From NCBI RefSeq assembly GCF_900112865.1, contig NZ_FONH01000011.1, forward strand, positions 62,001 through 126,000: a stretch of 64,000 nucleotides of DNA, given 5' to 3'. Each line of letters begins with the position of its first letter. Position 1 is the stretch's first letter. Position numbers and translations under genes: made by a program. Positions 45,907 through 55,636 of the stretch are shown piece after piece. The notes beneath the pieces were generated by a model that was not told where the DNA came from, made no database searches, and saw only the letters and a list, made by a program, of their open reading frames with translations. The DNA comes from Dyella marensis. Lineage in GTDB: Bacteria; Pseudomonadota; Gammaproteobacteria; Xanthomonadales; Rhodanobacteraceae.

Positions 45907-46512
45907 TCAGCCAGATTCGGAGGTTTCCCTGTTCGCGACCCAGTCTGCCGCGAAGGCCCGCAACTGGGGAAAGAACGCCTCGAAATGCACCCGCAACGGC
46001 TGCTCGAAGCCGAGCAGCACCGGCATTGCCTCGCCCACCGGATTGGCCCGGCTGAGCCGCGCGGACACGCCGCGCAGCGCCCGCTCGATCTCGACGCGCT
46101 CGGCATAGCCGGCCGGCAGGTCATGCGCCTCCATATAGACCAGGAAGCGCCTGAGCCCATCGGGCAGCAGCTCGTGATGCTCCTGCAGCAGCGCGCGCAG
46201 CCGGTCCGAGTACGCCGCCAGCGGCTCGCCGCTCCAGCGCGCGAAGTCCCGCGCCAGCTCGTGATCGAACCACATGTCCAGCAGGATCCCGCCGAAGCGC
46301 CGGTACGGCGAAGGCAGCAGGCGCCTCGCCTCGGCCACTTCCGGGTGGGCATCGGTGTACACGTCGATGGCCCGGTGCAGGCGGATGCCGTCGATCACCC
46401 GCGGCGGGAAGCGTGCCGGATCGGGCTTGCCATGCACGAAGTCGCCCAGCATGCCGCCCAGGCGCAAACCGTCGTCGTCGCCCGCCAGCAGGGCGTGAGC
46501 CAGATGGTTCAT
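45907..46512 (-). CDS. acpH: Acyl carrier protein phosphodiesterase
   Basis: A 201-residue protein of the AcpH family, which removes the 4'-phosphopantetheine group from holo-ACP. NHLAHALLAG at the N-terminus, GDFVHGK with metal-binding His/Asp, GIRLHRAIDVYTD and GGILLDMWFDHELAR are the HD-like conserved blocks. Length matches E. coli AcpH (193). Divergent from the alpha/beta hydrolase gene, 57 bases apart. Confidence 0.92.
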   Translation of the reverse strand: MNHLAHALLAGDDDGLRLGGMLGDFVHGKPDPARFPPRVIDGIRLHRAIDVYTDAHPEVAEARRLLPSPYRRFGGILLDMWFDHELARDFARWSGEPLAAYSDRLRALLQEHHELLPDGLRRFLVYMEAHDLPAGYAERVEIERALRGVSARLSRANPVGEAMPVLLGFEQPLRVHFEAFFPQLRAFAADWVANRETSESG

Positions 46513-46569
46513 GCCCGAGCTTTCCGCGCGGACGGGCGGCGGAGCGGCCCGGCGGTTATCATCGTATGC

Positions 46570-47262
46570 ATGACTCCCATCGCCTTCCCCAACGATCCGG
46601 ATCAGTTCCCCGGTGAAGAAGCCAGCTTCGCGCTGAGCGGTCCGGCCGGCAAGCTCGAGACGATCAGCAGCGTCGCCGAGCCCGCCGAGGCGCGCCGCGG
46701 CGTGGCCGTGATCTGCCATCCGAACCCGGTGGAAGGCGGCACCATGCATAACAAAGTGGTGACCATGGTCGAGCGCAGCCTGCGCGAGCGCGGCCTGGAC
46801 ACGGTGCGCTTCAACTTCCGCGGCACCGGCGAATCCGAAGGACAGCACGACTACGGCAATGGCGAGTGCGACGACCTGGCCGCCGTCGTGCGCTGGGTAC
46901 GCACGGTACGCCCCGGCGACGCGCTGTGGCTGGCCGGCTTCTCCTTCGGCAGCTACGTCACGCTGCGCAGCGCCGTCGAGCTGGATGCCGACGCCCTGAT
47001 CAGCATCGCCCCGCCGGTCGCGCGCCGCCATTACGAGTTCGATGCCATCCCGCTGCCGTCCTGCCCCTGGCTGGTGGTGATGGGCGAAAGCGACGAGGTG
47101 GTCGATCCGCAGGCGGTATTCGACTGGATCGACAGCCTGCGCCGGAAACCCGAGCTGGTGCGCATGCCCGACACCGGGCATTTCTTCCATCGCCGCCTGA
47201 TGGACCTGCGCGGCGCGATCAAGCACGTCGTGCAGGACTGGCTGCCGCCGCTGCGCGGCTGA
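46570..47262 (+). CDS. Cytosolic alpha/beta hydrolase (CocE/YkfB-like)
   Basis: A 230-residue hydrolase: VICHPNPVEGGTMHNKVV and FNFRGTGESEGQHDYGNGE are typical of the small 'alpha/beta hydrolase' family related to dienelactone hydrolases; the nucleophile elbow is GFSFGSY, and DTGHFFHRRL gives the His. No signal peptide. Substrate unknown. Followed 26 bases later by zapE, and likely cotranscribed. Confidence 0.88.
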   Translation: MTPIAFPNDPDQFPGEEASFALSGPAGKLETISSVAEPAEARRGVAVICHPNPVEGGTMHNKVVTMVERSLRERGLDTVRFNFRGTGESEGQHDYGNGECDDLAAVVRWVRTVRPGDALWLAGFSFGSYVTLRSAVELDADALISIAPPVARRHYEFDAIPLPSCPWLVVMGESDEVVDPQAVFDWIDSLRRKPELVRMPDTGHFFHRRLMDLRGAIKHVVQDWLPPLRG

Positions 47263-47288
47263 CGCGCCCTCCCCTTCGATTCCTCCCC

Positions 47289-48407
47289 ATGAGCGATACA
47301 CCCCCGATCGCGCCCAGCGCGCGCTACCACGAAGGCGTCGCCGCGCACCGCTGGGAAAGCGACCCCGCGCAGCTGGCCGTACTGCCCGAATTCGACCGCA
47401 TGCACGCCGCGCTGATCGCTGCGCGCGAAGACAGCGGCGGCCTGTTCGGCCGGCTGAAATCGCTGCTCGGCGGCGAAGCGCGCGACGCCGTGCCCGGCCT
47501 GTACCTGTGGGGCAGCGTCGGTCGCGGCAAGACCTTCCTGATGGATCTATTCGTAGCCAGCTTGCCGCATGGCATTGCCCTGCGCCGGCACTACCACCGC
47601 TTCATGGGCGAGGTGCACGAGCGCCTGCGCGAGCTGGGCAACCGCCAGGATCCGTTGCTGGAAGTGGCCGACGGCATCGCCGCGCGCTGCCGCGTGCTAT
47701 GCCTGGACGAGTTCCTGGTCAACGACATCGGCGACGCGATGATCCTCGGCACGCTGCTGGAGGCGCTGTTCGCACGCGGCGTGAGCCTGGTCACCACCTC
47801 GAACACGCAGCCGAGGAACCTCTACAAGGACGGCCTGCAGCGCGCGCGCTTCCTGCCTGCGATCGCCCTGCTGGAACAGCACTGCCGCGTGGTCGAGATG
47901 ATCTCCTCGCGCGACTGGCGCCTGCGCGCGCTGACTCAGGCTCCGGTGTACTTCACCCCGCCCAGCGCCGAGGCCGAGCGTTCGCTGGCGCGCATCTTCG
48001 CCGCCCAGGCGCAGGGCGAGGCCAGCGAAGGCGGCGCGATGGTGATCAACGACCGCCCGATCCCCGTGCGCAAACGCGCCGGCAATATCCTCTGGTTCGA
48101 CTTCGATGCGCTGTGCGAAGGCCCGCGCGCGGTGGCCGACTACATCGCGATCGCCAAGGCCGGCCCGGCGGTGATCGTCTCCAACGTGCCTCAGTTCAGC
48201 ATCTACAGCGAGGACGCGGCGCGCCGCTTCGTGCTGCTGGTGGACGAGTTCTACGACCGCCACGTGAAGCTGATCCTGTCCGCCGCCGCACCGATCACCG
48301 AGCTGTACGACGGCGAGCGCCTGCGCGCGGAGTTCGGGCGCACGGAGTCGCGCCTGATCGAGATGCAGAGCGAGGAATACCTGGCGTCGGAGCACCGCGC
48401 GGACTGA
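47289..48407 (+). CDS. zapE: Cell-division ATPase ZapE (AFG1-like)
   Basis: A 372-residue AAA-like ATPase: Walker A GSVGRGKT, HYHRFMGEVHERL, Walker B LCLDEF and the Arg-containing TSNTQPRNLYKDGLQRARFLPAI. ZapE associates with FtsZ at the septum late in division and is needed under anaerobic or heat stress in E. coli. Length matches (about 375). The start at 47289 is the only Met near the N-terminus. Confidence 0.94.
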   Translation: MSDTPPIAPSARYHEGVAAHRWESDPAQLAVLPEFDRMHAALIAAREDSGGLFGRLKSLLGGEARDAVPGLYLWGSVGRGKTFLMDLFVASLPHGIALRRHYHRFMGEVHERLRELGNRQDPLLEVADGIAARCRVLCLDEFLVNDIGDAMILGTLLEALFARGVSLVTTSNTQPRNLYKDGLQRARFLPAIALLEQHCRVVEMISSRDWRLRALTQAPVYFTPPSAEAERSLARIFAAQAQGEASEGGAMVINDRPIPVRKRAGNILWFDFDALCEGPRAVADYIAIAKAGPAVIVSNVPQFSIYSEDAARRFVLLVDEFYDRHVKLILSAAAPITELYDGERLRAEFGRTESRLIEMQSEEYLASEHRAD

Positions 48408-48518
48408 CCGGAGACGTCGGGCATATCGGGAACAGTCCCAATTGCCACCCCGCAAGCGACGGCAGGCACAACCGCATCGATACCCTCGACCGGACTTCCC
48501 GCTCCGGAGAGCCCCACG

Positions 48519-49859
<1,341 letters not shown>

Positions 49860-49866
49860 GGCCGCG

Positions 49867-50724
49867 CTAGTCGCGCGGCTTCTGCCGCACCGACACGCCG
49901 GCCAGGTCCGGCGGCGTGCCGCAGCGGCCGGCGCGCAACGCATCCAGGTACGTCGCCACCAGGGTGGCGGTGCTCTTCTGCACCCCCGCCGCGAACTGCC
50001 CGCCGCCGAAATTCATATGGTTGGCGCCGTCCACCACCGCCAGCCAGCGGCAGCCCGGCGCGAGACCGTCGAAGGCCTGCATGCGCCAGCGATAGTCGCC
50101 GCCCAGACCCTGGTCGCGCGTGCCGGTGACCAGCAGCATCGGCGCGCGGATCGGCGCCCATGCGCCTTCGGGAAACACCGGCCCCGGCCCTTCCGGCGAC
50201 AGCGCCACATAGGCGTCGAAGTCACCCTTCGGCGCCAGGCCTAGCTTGTTGTGCGCGCCGGCCTCCAGCACCACCGTGATCGCGCCCATCGAATGGCCGA
50301 GCAGCGCCTTGTACGGCGCATGGCAACGCCGGTCCGACCACGCCAGCGCCGCATCGATGTCCAGGAAACGCGCGCGATAGGCCGGTGTGTCGGTAACCAG
50401 CGCCGTGATGCCGCCCTTGAAGCCGTCCCTGCGCAGATCCTGCTTCAGCACCGGCAGGCCACTTTCGCGGTGGCCCATCACCAACACGCGCCAGCCGTCG
50501 GCGCTCATGGCCTCGCCCACGTAGCGCAGGCCTTGCTCGCTGCCGCCGGCGCCGTGCGAGACCAGCAGCAAGGGCGGGCAACCCTTCGCCGCCGCGGGTT
50601 CGTACACCATCAGCGGCGTGGCGGCGCCGTCGGCACGCGGCGCTTCGGTGTGCTCCGCCGCCCAGGCTTGCGTCATGGAAGTCAGCGCCAGCAGCGTGGC
50701 GGCGATCCTCGGCAACGTCGACAT
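49867..50724 (-). CDS. Exported alpha/beta hydrolase (PAF-AH/dienelactone-like)
   Basis: A 285-residue secreted hydrolase: signal peptide ending WAAE, HG in VSHGAGGSEQG, the nucleophile elbow LLGHSMGA and GANHMNFGG for the His. RDQGLGGDYRW carries a likely Asp. GGAGGGAAGGG before the ATG at 50724 fixes the start; reading frame upstream is not used. Function unknown, esterase or lipase-like. Confidence 0.85.
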   Translation of the reverse strand: MSTLPRIAATLLALTSMTQAWAAEHTEAPRADGAATPLMVYEPAAAKGCPPLLLVSHGAGGSEQGLRYVGEAMSADGWRVLVMGHRESGLPVLKQDLRRDGFKGGITALVTDTPAYRARFLDIDAALAWSDRRCHAPYKALLGHSMGAITVVLEAGAHNKLGLAPKGDFDAYVALSPEGPGPVFPEGAWAPIRAPMLLVTGTRDQGLGGDYRWRMQAFDGLAPGCRWLAVVDGANHMNFGGGQFAAGVQKSTATLVATYLDALRAGRCGTPPDLAGVSVRQKPRD

Positions 50725-50789
50725 TTCCCTTCCCTCCGGTGGCTTGCACTGCGGTAACGTGGCGGCCTTTCCCGCACGGAGCCTAAGCC

Positions 50790-51170
50790 ATGACCAGCCT
50801 GCTCTTCCTCGCCCTGCTGTCCGCGCCCGGCATGCCGGCGGACGATTTTTCAACGCGGGTGCAGCAGGCCAAGTTGACCGAAGGCGCCAAGGACGGTCCG
50901 GACTACCAGAAGAAAATGTGGGCCGCCATCGGCGACCGCACCACCGACGCGCTCAAGAGCTGCATCGCCACCCTGCCCAAGCCGGACAAGGCACCCTTCA
51001 CCCTGGTCGCCGACGTGCATGCCGACGGCAGCCTGGGCCGGGTCGAGGTACGCGCCCCCACCGACGTCGCCACCTGCCTGCTCAGCCGCTTCGCCAGCTG
51101 GAAGCTACCCTCGCCGCCGGCCAGCCCGGTGCCGTATCCGATCGAGGTGGATTTCAGCATCGCGCCCTGA
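50790..51170 (+). CDS. Small exported protein of unknown function
   Basis: A 126-residue protein with a short hydrophobic N-terminus (about 2-14) and a mixed domain. DKAPFTLVADVHADGSLG followed by VEVRAPTDVATCLL, and the Cys pair (C58, C95 in approximate count), resemble a TonB C-terminal-like or similar energy-free fold. I do not recognise the family. Divergent from the hydrolase gene, and 130 bases before the nrd regulatory region. Confidence 0.65.
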   Translation: MTSLLFLALLSAPGMPADDFSTRVQQAKLTEGAKDGPDYQKKMWAAIGDRTTDALKSCIATLPKPDKAPFTLVADVHADGSLGRVEVRAPTDVATCLLSRFASWKLPSPPASPVPYPIEVDFSIAP

Positions 51171-51229
51171 GCGGCCCGCCAGGGACGGATCGCCAAGATT
51201 TTTGGATAGCCGCCAGGCCGCGCCAGGCC

Positions 51230-51307
51230 TTGAATTACCCTACTTATCCACCGATATATGCACAACGGCTTGGGTTGACCCGCCCCACCCCACCCTATAT
51301 GTTGTGC
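51230..51307 (+). promoter_or_regulatory. nrd promoter region with DnaA-box and NrdR-box-like sites
   Basis: TTGAAT (51230-51235), 19 bp and TATATG (51255-51260) could form a promoter that leaves the whole riboswitch in the transcript; TTGACC (51275-51280) with TATGTT (51298-51303) is a second choice, but starts inside the riboswitch. TTATCCACC (51244-51252) matches a DnaA box at eight of nine positions. ACCCTATATGTTGTGC (51292-51307) fits the NrdR box at 13 of 16; a weaker one is at about 51249-51264. Confidence 0.5.
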
Positions 51308-51505
51308 CGGTCGGTGCCTTTCTCAGACCCACGGTCGGATTGGCTTAATAGGGAATCCGGTGCGAATCCGGAACTGCCCCGCAGCGGTAAGCGGAAACGA
51401 AAGCTCCCATCGCACTGGCCTTCGTGGCTGGGAAGCGGGGGCGAGTAGGTCGGATCGGTCGTCCACGAACGATCCATGTCTGCGAGTCCGAAGACCTGCC
51501 GGCAC
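51304..51505 (+). ncRNA. Cobalamin (AdoCbl) riboswitch upstream of nrdA
   Basis: A full cobalamin aptamer: P1 is GTGCCGG (51304-51310) with CCGGCAC (51499-51505). The core AATAGGGAATCCGGTG, GAATCCGGAACTGCCCCGC and the B12 box GCGAGTCCGAAGACCTGCC (51482-51500) are conserved. AdoCbl binding is expected to switch off the downstream class Ia reductase. Such control makes sense if the cell also has a B12-dependent class II reductase. Confidence 0.95.
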
Positions 51506-51544
51506 ATCGCGACCCGAGCGTCGCGGTGAGTGATGGCGGCTTCC

Positions 51545-51599
51545 GCGGGGAGGCGCGCCGTGGCGCGGAGCGTTCGCTCCGGCGCACGGCCGTCCCCGC
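51545..51599 (+). other. Expression-platform hairpin between riboswitch and nrdA
   Basis: A long stem-loop: outer GCGGGGA (51545-51551) with TCCCCGC (51593-51599) and an apical GGAGCG TT CGCTCC (51667 is not included; the apex is 51567-51580). There is no T-run, so control is more likely at translation or by Rho than by an intrinsic terminator. The nrdA Shine-Dalgarno (GGAG, 51658-51661) lies 60 bases further on. Confidence 0.6.
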
Positions 51600-51668
51600 C
51601 CGAACCGCCTTCGCCTCAGCCCTGCCCGCGGGAGCAGGTCGTTGAAGCCTTTGGCCTGGAGCGATGCC

Positions 51669-54179
51669 ATGCAACCTATCGATACCGACTCGCGCGAGCG
51701 CACCGACGACCGCGCGGACGCATCCGCCTTCCCTGCCGCCGACGCAGCTACCGCCGCGCCGGAGCCCGTTCGCATGGAAGCCGTGGCGGAGACCCCCTTC
51801 GCCCTCACCCCGCCGCACAACCCCGGCCAGATGCGCGTAAAGAAGCGCAACGGCAGCCAGGAGATCGTCGACGTCAACAAGATCGTGCGCGCGGTAACCC
51901 GCAGCGGCGAAGGCCTGCACGCGGTCGATCCGCTGCGCGTGGCCCTGAAGACCATCGGCGGCCTGTACGACGGCGCCACCACGCGCGAGCTCGACGAACT
52001 GTCGATCCGCACCGCCGCCGCGCTCACCGCCGAGGAACCGGAATACGGCCAGCTCGCCGCGCGCCTGCTCGGCGCCTACGTCGACAAGGAAGTGAGCGGC
52101 CAGGAAATCCAGAGCTTCTCCCAGTCGATCGCGCGCGGCGCGGAGCTGGGCATCCTCAACGAGCGCCTGCGCGACTTCGTCGCCGCCAACGCGCGCAAGC
52201 TCAACGACGCGATCGATCCGCTGGCCACGCGCCGCTTCGAATACTTCGGCCTGCGCACGGTGTATGACCGCTACCTGCTGCGCCACCCGCAGCTGCGCAA
52301 GGTGATCGAGACGCCGCAGTACTTCTTCATGCGCATCGCCTGCGCGCTGGGCGGCAACGAGATCGGCGAGACGCTGGAGCTGTACCGCCTGCTGTCCTCG
52401 CTGGAATACATGGCCAGCTCGCCGACGCTGTTCAACGCCGGCACCGCGCACGAGCAGCTCAGCTCCTGCTTCCTGCTCGACTCGCCGACCGACTCGCTGG
52501 AGTCGATCTACGAGAAGTACGGCGACGTGGCCAAGCTCAGCAAGTTCGCCGGCGGCATCGGCCTCGCCTACTCGCGCGTGCGTTCGCGCGGCTCGCTGAT
52601 CCGGGGCACCAACGGCCACTCCAACGGCCTGGTGCCGTGGCTGAAGACGCTGGACGCCTCGGTCGCCGCAGTGAACCAGGGCGGCAAGCGCAAGGGCGCG
52701 GCCTGCGTGTACCTGGAGCCGTGGCACGCGGATATCGAGGAGTTCCTCGAACTGCGCGACAACACCGGCGACGAGGCGCGCCGCACGCACAACCTCAACC
52801 TGGCCAACTGGATCCCCGACGAATTCATGCGTCGCGTGGAAACCGACGCCGAGTGGTCGCTGTTCGATCCGAAGATCGTGCCGCACTTCGTCGACAGCTG
52901 GGGCGAGACCTTCGAGCGCGCCTATCGCGAGGCGGAAGCCGCCGGCCTCGCGGTGAAGAAGGTCAAGGCGCGCGAGCTGTATGCGCGCATGCTGCGCACC
53001 CTGGCGCAGACCGGCAACGGCTGGATGACCTTCAAGGACCGCAGCAACGCCACCAGCAACCAGACGGCCAAGGCCGAGAACGTCATTCATCTGTCGAACC
53101 TGTGCACCGAGATCCTCGAGGTGACCAGCGCGGGCGAGACCGCCGTGTGCAACCTGGGCTCGGTGAACCTGGCTCGCCACGTGGTAGACGGCGTGTTCGA
53201 CTTCGACAAGCTCGCCTCCACCGTGCGCACCGCGGTGCGCCAGCTTGATCGCGTGATCGACCTGAACTTCTACCCGATCGACACCGCGCGCACCGCCAAC
53301 CGTAAGTGGCGTCCGGTGGGCCTGGGCGTGATGGGCCTGCAGGATGTGTTCTTCAAGCTGCGCCTGCCGTTCGACTCGGCCGAGGCGCTGGCGCTGTCCA
53401 CCCGCATCGCCGAGGAGATCTATTTCCACGCGCTGACCATGTCCAACGAGCTCGCCCAACAGTACGGCGCGCACCCCGGTTTCGCCGAGAGCCGCGCCGC
53501 CAACGGCGAGCTGCAGTTCGACTACTGGCCGCAGGCCAGGCCGAACGACGACGCGCGCTGGGCATCGCTGCGCGCCAGTGTGAAGGAACACGGCCTGCGC
53601 AACTCGCTGCTGATCGCGATCGCACCGACCGCGACCATCGCCTCGATCTCCGGCTGCTACGAGTGCATCGAGCCGCAGGTGAGCAACCTGTTCAAGCGCG
53701 AGACGCTGTCCGGCGACTTCCTGGTGGTGAACCGCTACCTGGTCGAGGAGCTGAAGACGCTGGGCCTGTGGACGCCGGAAGTCCGCGACGCGATCAAGCT
53801 GGCCGAGGGCTCGATCCAGGGCATCGCCAATATCCCGGAGCGCCTGCGCCAGATCTACCGCACGGTGTGGGAGCTGCCGCAGAAGGCGCTGATCGATCTG
53901 GGCGCCGCGCGCGGTGCGTATATCGACCAGAGCCAGTCGCTGAACCTGTTCATGGAGAACCCGAACATCGGGCAGCTGAGTTCCATGTACATGTACGCGT
54001 GGAAGTCCGGCATCAAGACCACGTACTACCTGCGTTCGCGTCCGGCCACCAAGATCGCCAAGACCACGGTGTCCTCGGCACCTGCGGCGAAGGCGGTCCC
54101 GCAGGTCGAGCAGGAGCAGGCCACCGCGGCGGTGTTCTGCTCGCTGGAAAACCCCGAGTACTGCGAGGCCTGCCAGTAA
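51669..54179 (+). CDS. nrdA: Ribonucleoside-diphosphate reductase alpha subunit, class Ia
   Basis: An 836-residue NrdA. An N-terminal extension (about 1-50) precedes the ATP-cone (MRVKKRNGSQEIVDVNK at about 55). The active-site cysteines are C267 (SSCFLL), C479 (NLCTE) and C494 (VCNLGSVN), with N477 and E481, and the C-terminal redox pair is CEAC. It reduces NDPs to dNDPs with the NrdB radical. GGAG at 51658-51661 sets the ATG at 51669. Under cobalamin riboswitch control; a KTSC-like gene and nrdB follow. Confidence 0.96.
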   Translation: MQPIDTDSRERTDDRADASAFPAADAATAAPEPVRMEAVAETPFALTPPHNPGQMRVKKRNGSQEIVDVNKIVRAVTRSGEGLHAVDPLRVALKTIGGLYDGATTRELDELSIRTAAALTAEEPEYGQLAARLLGAYVDKEVSGQEIQSFSQSIARGAELGILNERLRDFVAANARKLNDAIDPLATRRFEYFGLRTVYDRYLLRHPQLRKVIETPQYFFMRIACALGGNEIGETLELYRLLSSLEYMASSPTLFNAGTAHEQLSSCFLLDSPTDSLESIYEKYGDVAKLSKFAGGIGLAYSRVRSRGSLIRGTNGHSNGLVPWLKTLDASVAAVNQGGKRKGAACVYLEPWHADIEEFLELRDNTGDEARRTHNLNLANWIPDEFMRRVETDAEWSLFDPKIVPHFVDSWGETFERAYREAEAAGLAVKKVKARELYARMLRTLAQTGNGWMTFKDRSNATSNQTAKAENVIHLSNLCTEILEVTSAGETAVCNLGSVNLARHVVDGVFDFDKLASTVRTAVRQLDRVIDLNFYPIDTARTANRKWRPVGLGVMGLQDVFFKLRLPFDSAEALALSTRIAEEIYFHALTMSNELAQQYGAHPGFAESRAANGELQFDYWPQARPNDDARWASLRASVKEHGLRNSLLIAIAPTATIASISGCYECIEPQVSNLFKRETLSGDFLVVNRYLVEELKTLGLWTPEVRDAIKLAEGSIQGIANIPERLRQIYRTVWELPQKALIDLGAARGAYIDQSQSLNLFMENPNIGQLSSMYMYAWKSGIKTTYYLRSRPATKIAKTTVSSAPAAKAVPQVEQEQATAAVFCSLENPEYCEACQ

Positions 54180-54192
54180 GCGAAGCCACCCG

Positions 54193-54420
54193 ATGAAGCC
54201 CTACCGGAACCGCAGCGGAAAATCCGGTGTCGCCGCCTACGAAAGCGGCGAAGGTTTCATCCGGGTGCGCTTTATCCACGACGGCACCTACGAATACACC
54301 GACACCCGGCCCGGCCGCCTGCACGTGGGCAACATGCAGAAGCTGGCCGAGGCCGGGATCGGACTGTCCACCTATATCAGCCGCTTCGTGCGCGAGCGTT
54401 ACGCGCGCAAGCTCGATTGA
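54193..54420 (+). CDS. KTSC-like small protein between nrdA and nrdB
   Basis: A 75-residue protein: YRNRSGKSGVAAYESGEG, FIRVRFIHDGTYEYTDTRPG, then MQKLAEAGIGLSTYISRFV. The pattern resembles the KTSC domain, found alone or beside RNA/nucleotide enzymes. It is 13 bases from nrdA and 31 from nrdB, in the same orientation, so it is part of the operon. No role is established. It may affect reductase assembly or be a passenger. Confidence 0.75.
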   Translation: MKPYRNRSGKSGVAAYESGEGFIRVRFIHDGTYEYTDTRPGRLHVGNMQKLAEAGIGLSTYISRFVRERYARKLD

Positions 54421-54451
54421 GCGCCGGCGGCGCCCGCATCAAGGAATTCCC

Positions 54452-55456
54452 ATGTCGCACATCCTCGACCCCGGCTTCGAACTCACCCTGCGCCCGATGC
54501 GCTATCCCGAGTTCTACGAGATGTACCGCAACGCCATCAAGAACACCTGGACGGTGGAGGAAGTGGATTTCTCGCTGGACGTGACCGACCTGAAGTCCAA
54601 GATGAGCGACGCTGATCGCCACCTGATCCATCGCCTGGTGGCGTTCTTCGCCACCGGCGACACCATCGTGGCGAACAACCTGGTACTGAACCTGTACCAG
54701 CACATCAATGCGCCGGAAGCGCGCATGTATCTTTCGCGCCAGCTGTTCGAGGAAGCGCTGCACGTGCAGTTCTACCTGACCCTGCTGGACACCTATATTC
54801 CCGACCCGGCCGAGCGCAACAAGGCCTTCGGCGCGATCGAGAACATCCCTTCGATCCGCCAGAAGGGCGAGTTCTGCTTCAAGTGGATCGACTCGGTGCA
54901 GAACCTGCAGCGCCTGGAAACGCGCGAGCAGCGCCGCCAGTTCCTGCTCAACCTGATCTGCTTCGCCGCCTGCATCGAAGGCCTGTTCTTCTTCGCCGCC
55001 TTCGCCTACGTGTACTTCCTGCGCTCGCGCGGCCTGCTGCACGGCCTGGCCGCGGGCACCAACTGGGTGTTCCGCGACGAGTCCGGCCACATGGGCTTCG
55101 CCTTCGAAGTGGTGCGCACGGTGCGCGCGGAAGAGCCGGACCTGTTCGACGAGGCCATGCGCGCGCAGGTGGAGGAGATGCTGGAAGACGCCATCGCCTG
55201 CGAAACGCAGTTCGCCGAGGACGTGCTGTCCGGTGGCGTGGCCGGCCTGTCGGTGAAGGACATGCGCCAGTACCTGGAATACTGCGCCGACCAGCGCCTG
55301 GTGCAGCTGGACCTGCCGAAGAAATACGGCGCCAGGAACCCGTTCGACTTCATGGACCTGCAGGACGTGCAGGAAGTGACCAACTTCTTCGAGCGCCGCG
55401 TATCTGCGTATCAGGTGGGCGTGCAAGGGGAAGTGGCGTTCGATATGTCGTTCTAA
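54452..55456 (+). CDS. nrdB: Ribonucleoside-diphosphate reductase beta subunit, class Ia
   Basis: A 334-residue R2 subunit. The metal ligands are D70, E101, H104 (EEALHVQFY), E176, E210 and H213 (RDESGHMGF), and Y108 stands at the radical-tyrosine position. It provides the tyrosyl radical for NrdA; the set of ligands is complete, so it should be a normal Fe/Fe (class Ia) subunit. AAGGAA precedes the ATG. A REP pair follows. Confidence 0.96.
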   Translation: MSHILDPGFELTLRPMRYPEFYEMYRNAIKNTWTVEEVDFSLDVTDLKSKMSDADRHLIHRLVAFFATGDTIVANNLVLNLYQHINAPEARMYLSRQLFEEALHVQFYLTLLDTYIPDPAERNKAFGAIENIPSIRQKGEFCFKWIDSVQNLQRLETREQRRQFLLNLICFAACIEGLFFFAAFAYVYFLRSRGLLHGLAAGTNWVFRDESGHMGFAFEVVRTVRAEEPDLFDEAMRAQVEEMLEDAIACETQFAEDVLSGGVAGLSVKDMRQYLEYCADQRLVQLDLPKKYGARNPFDFMDLQDVQEVTNFFERRVSAYQVGVQGEVAFDMSF

Positions 55457-55466
55457 AGTGTCCGGC

Positions 55467-55568
55467 GCAGGTTGGGGTGAGCGCCAGCGAATCCCAACAA
55501 ACCTCGCAAAGCATCGGCAAGGCCCTACACCACTCGTTGGGGTTCGCCTTCGGCTCACCCCAACCTAC
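55467..55568. repeat. REP pair downstream of nrdB
   Basis: Left unit 55467-55498 (GTAG decayed to GCAG, with TCCCAAC) and inverted right unit 55536-55568 with intact GTAG complement. The spacer starts ACCTCGCAAAGCATCG, related to the spacers of the 58.5- and 62.2-kb elements. Confidence 0.85.
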
Positions 55569-55595
55569 GCCGATATTTCGGCATCGCCTGTCTCT

Positions 55596-55628
55596 GTAGG
55601 TTGGGGTGAGCTGAAAGCGAACCCCAAC
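55596..55628 (+). repeat. Single REP unit just before the RAYT gene
   Basis: GTAGGTTGGGGTGAGC at 55596 and CCCCAAC at its end (55628), only eight bases upstream of the RAYT start. It lacks a facing partner on this side. Confidence 0.85.
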
Positions 55629-55636
55629 GGCCCCAC

